The position numbers and the translations under genes were made by a program. Of a DNA stretch of 64,000 nucleotides, positions 63,148-64,000 are shown in pieces. The first letter of the stretch is position 1. Every line of letters starts with the position of its first letter. The notes under the pieces were generated by a model. That model worked only from the letters and a program-made list of their open reading frames with translations. It had not been told where the DNA came from and made no database searches. The DNA is from CAZROT01 sp964601895 (GTDB lineage Bacteria > Pseudomonadota > Gammaproteobacteria > Enterobacterales > Enterobacteriaceae), in contig CAZROT010000004.1 in assembly GCA_964601895.1 (NCBI GenBank), positions 1-64,000 of the forward strand, read 5' to 3'.

Positions 63148-64000
63148 TTAATGCGCTACCACCACCAGGCGAATGGCATCGAGGCGCCAGCCTGCCTGCT
63201 GTAGATGAATCAGTATCTGTCTGTGGTTATGTTGCAGTGTCTGGATTTCATCGTCACGAATACCCGAATTTACCCGCTTCAATGCCAGGAGGCGTGCCAG
63301 CTCAGCGCTTAATTTCTCATTAGCGTCATCGCGTGCAGTTTCAATAAGCTGTTGCGCACGTTGCTCGACCAGCACTTCAGCCTGTACTAACACTTCCTGT
63401 ACTTTGTGTCGAACTGCGCTCACCAGCCTGCTGGACATAGCAGCATTTATCGGCTGTAACTGAGAGTTAAAACTATCGAATGCTACCTGCTCTGCCCAAT
63501 CATGACCACGCTCGTCCATGAGCATACGTACCGGCATGGGTGGCAAAAAACGCGTTAATTGCAGATGCCTCGGAGACTGCGCCTCAACGACATAGACAAG
63601 CTCCACCAGCAGTGTCCCTGGGGCCAGTGCCTTGTTTTTCAATAGCGCAGCTGCACAATTACCCGTACCGCCAGACAGAATAAGATCCATCCCATTACGC
63701 ATAATGGGATGTTCCCAACTCATAAACTGCACATCTTCCCGTGACAGCGCACAATTCCTGTCAAAGGTAATGATACAACCATCCTGGGGTAATCCGGGAA
63801 AATCAGGGACTGACATGTGATCAGATGGCGTTAACAGCAACAGGTGATCACTGAGATCTTCCTGATTAATTCCAATTATATCAAATAAATTCAGGGCAAA
63901 ATCAGTAAGGGCAGGACAGTTATCCTGTTCAGCAATAGCCTGTGCAAGCTGTTGTCCCTGTTCACCACCACTGGAATGTATTTCAAGCAGGCGATCACGC
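63148..64000 (-). CDS. rapA: RNA polymerase-associated protein RapA, C-terminal part (runs off the window)
   Basis: SWI2/SNF2-type ATPase that recycles stalled RNA polymerase. Only the last 283 codons are inside the window; the start and the ATPase motifs lie beyond 64000. The part seen matches the E. coli C-terminus: LLTPSDHMSVPDFPGLPQDGC, ALLKNKALAPGTLLVELVYVVEAQ, RFLPPMPVRMLMD and DEKLSAELARLLAL. The frame stays open to the window end, so no truncation is seen. Confidence 0.95.
   Translation of the reverse strand, partial: RDRLLEIHSSGGEQGQQLAQAIAEQDNCPALTDFALNLFDIIGINQEDLSDHLLLLTPSDHMSVPDFPGLPQDGCIITFDRNCALSREDVQFMSWEHPIMRNGMDLILSGGTGNCAAALLKNKALAPGTLLVELVYVVEAQSPRHLQLTRFLPPMPVRMLMDERGHDWAEQVAFDSFNSQLQPINAAMSSRLVSAVRHKVQEVLVQAEVLVEQRAQQLIETARDDANEKLSAELARLLALKRVNSGIRDDEIQTLQHNHRQILIHLQQAGWRLDAIRLVVVAH

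Noticed and set aside
1..64000. CRISPR arrays, tRNA and rRNA genes, complete insertion sequences
   Set aside because: No regularly spaced repeats, cloverleaf genes, rRNA motifs or transposase frames were recognised on either strand.

Overview
The window reads as chromosome of a gammaproteobacterium of the order Enterobacterales. Most proteins are recognisably close to Escherichia coli counterparts in length and motif. Several gene strings keep the enteric order: mraZ to lpxC to secA, cyaA/hemCDXY, fieF-pfkA and lptD-surA-pdxA-rsmA-apaG-apaH. By eye the base composition is moderately AT-rich. Several genes expected from enteric gene order are missing or broken: smg, yrdD, rsmB, mscL, secM, cra, ilvIH and folA. 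There are AT-rich stretches of 0.3 to 1.3 kb without genes, and at least one gene is broken at a poly(A) tract. Together this suggests a host-associated lineage in fairly recent genome reduction; that is an inference.

Layout. 107-6371: aroE, tsaC and dprA (frameshifted) on the minus strand, then def, fmt, an rsmB relic and trkA on the plus strand. 6372-8535: an accessory patch with two tandem pairs of a lipoprotein gene followed by a small gene sharing a D-A-F-R-H-A motif. The first lipoprotein gene is frameshifted and the last small gene is truncated. 8536-15361: sodA, a pyrimidine-dimer glycosylase-like gene, a small secreted protein, dusA, psiE, pgi and the qmcA/nfeD pair. 15410-18349: a complete pantothenate set panD, panG, panB, panC that uses the PanG-type (DUF2520) ketopantoate reductase known from Francisella and looks acquired. 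18756-19484: an orphan family-25 glycosyltransferase.

19605-41135: secA, a divergent DUF721/DciA-like gene and the whole division and cell wall cluster (lpxC, ftsZ, ftsA, ftsQ, ddlB, murC, murG, ftsW, murD, mraY, murF, murE, ftsI, ftsL, rsmH, mraZ), read leftward from a conserved promoter with a MraZ-type TGGGN repeat operator. 41718-50922: leuO, a 1.3 kb AT-rich gap with two mini-ORFs, cyaA, and divergently hemC-hemD-hemX-hemY. 51050-53122: fieF and pfkA. 53539-55423: a GC-richer LysR/isochorismatase-like pair and a small element with 11-bp inverted ends. 55429-64000: apaH, apaG, rsmA, pdxA, surA and lptD leftward, djlA rightward, and the 3' part of rapA, which runs off the window.

The genes serve mainly peptidoglycan synthesis and division, outer-membrane biogenesis (lpxC, lptD, surA), protein export (secA), haem, cAMP and vitamin synthesis, and translation initiation (def, fmt). 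The most unusual parts are the lipoprotein/DAFRHA module, the PanG-type pantothenate operon and the A7 frameshift in dprA. No tRNA, rRNA, CRISPR array or intact insertion sequence was recognised.
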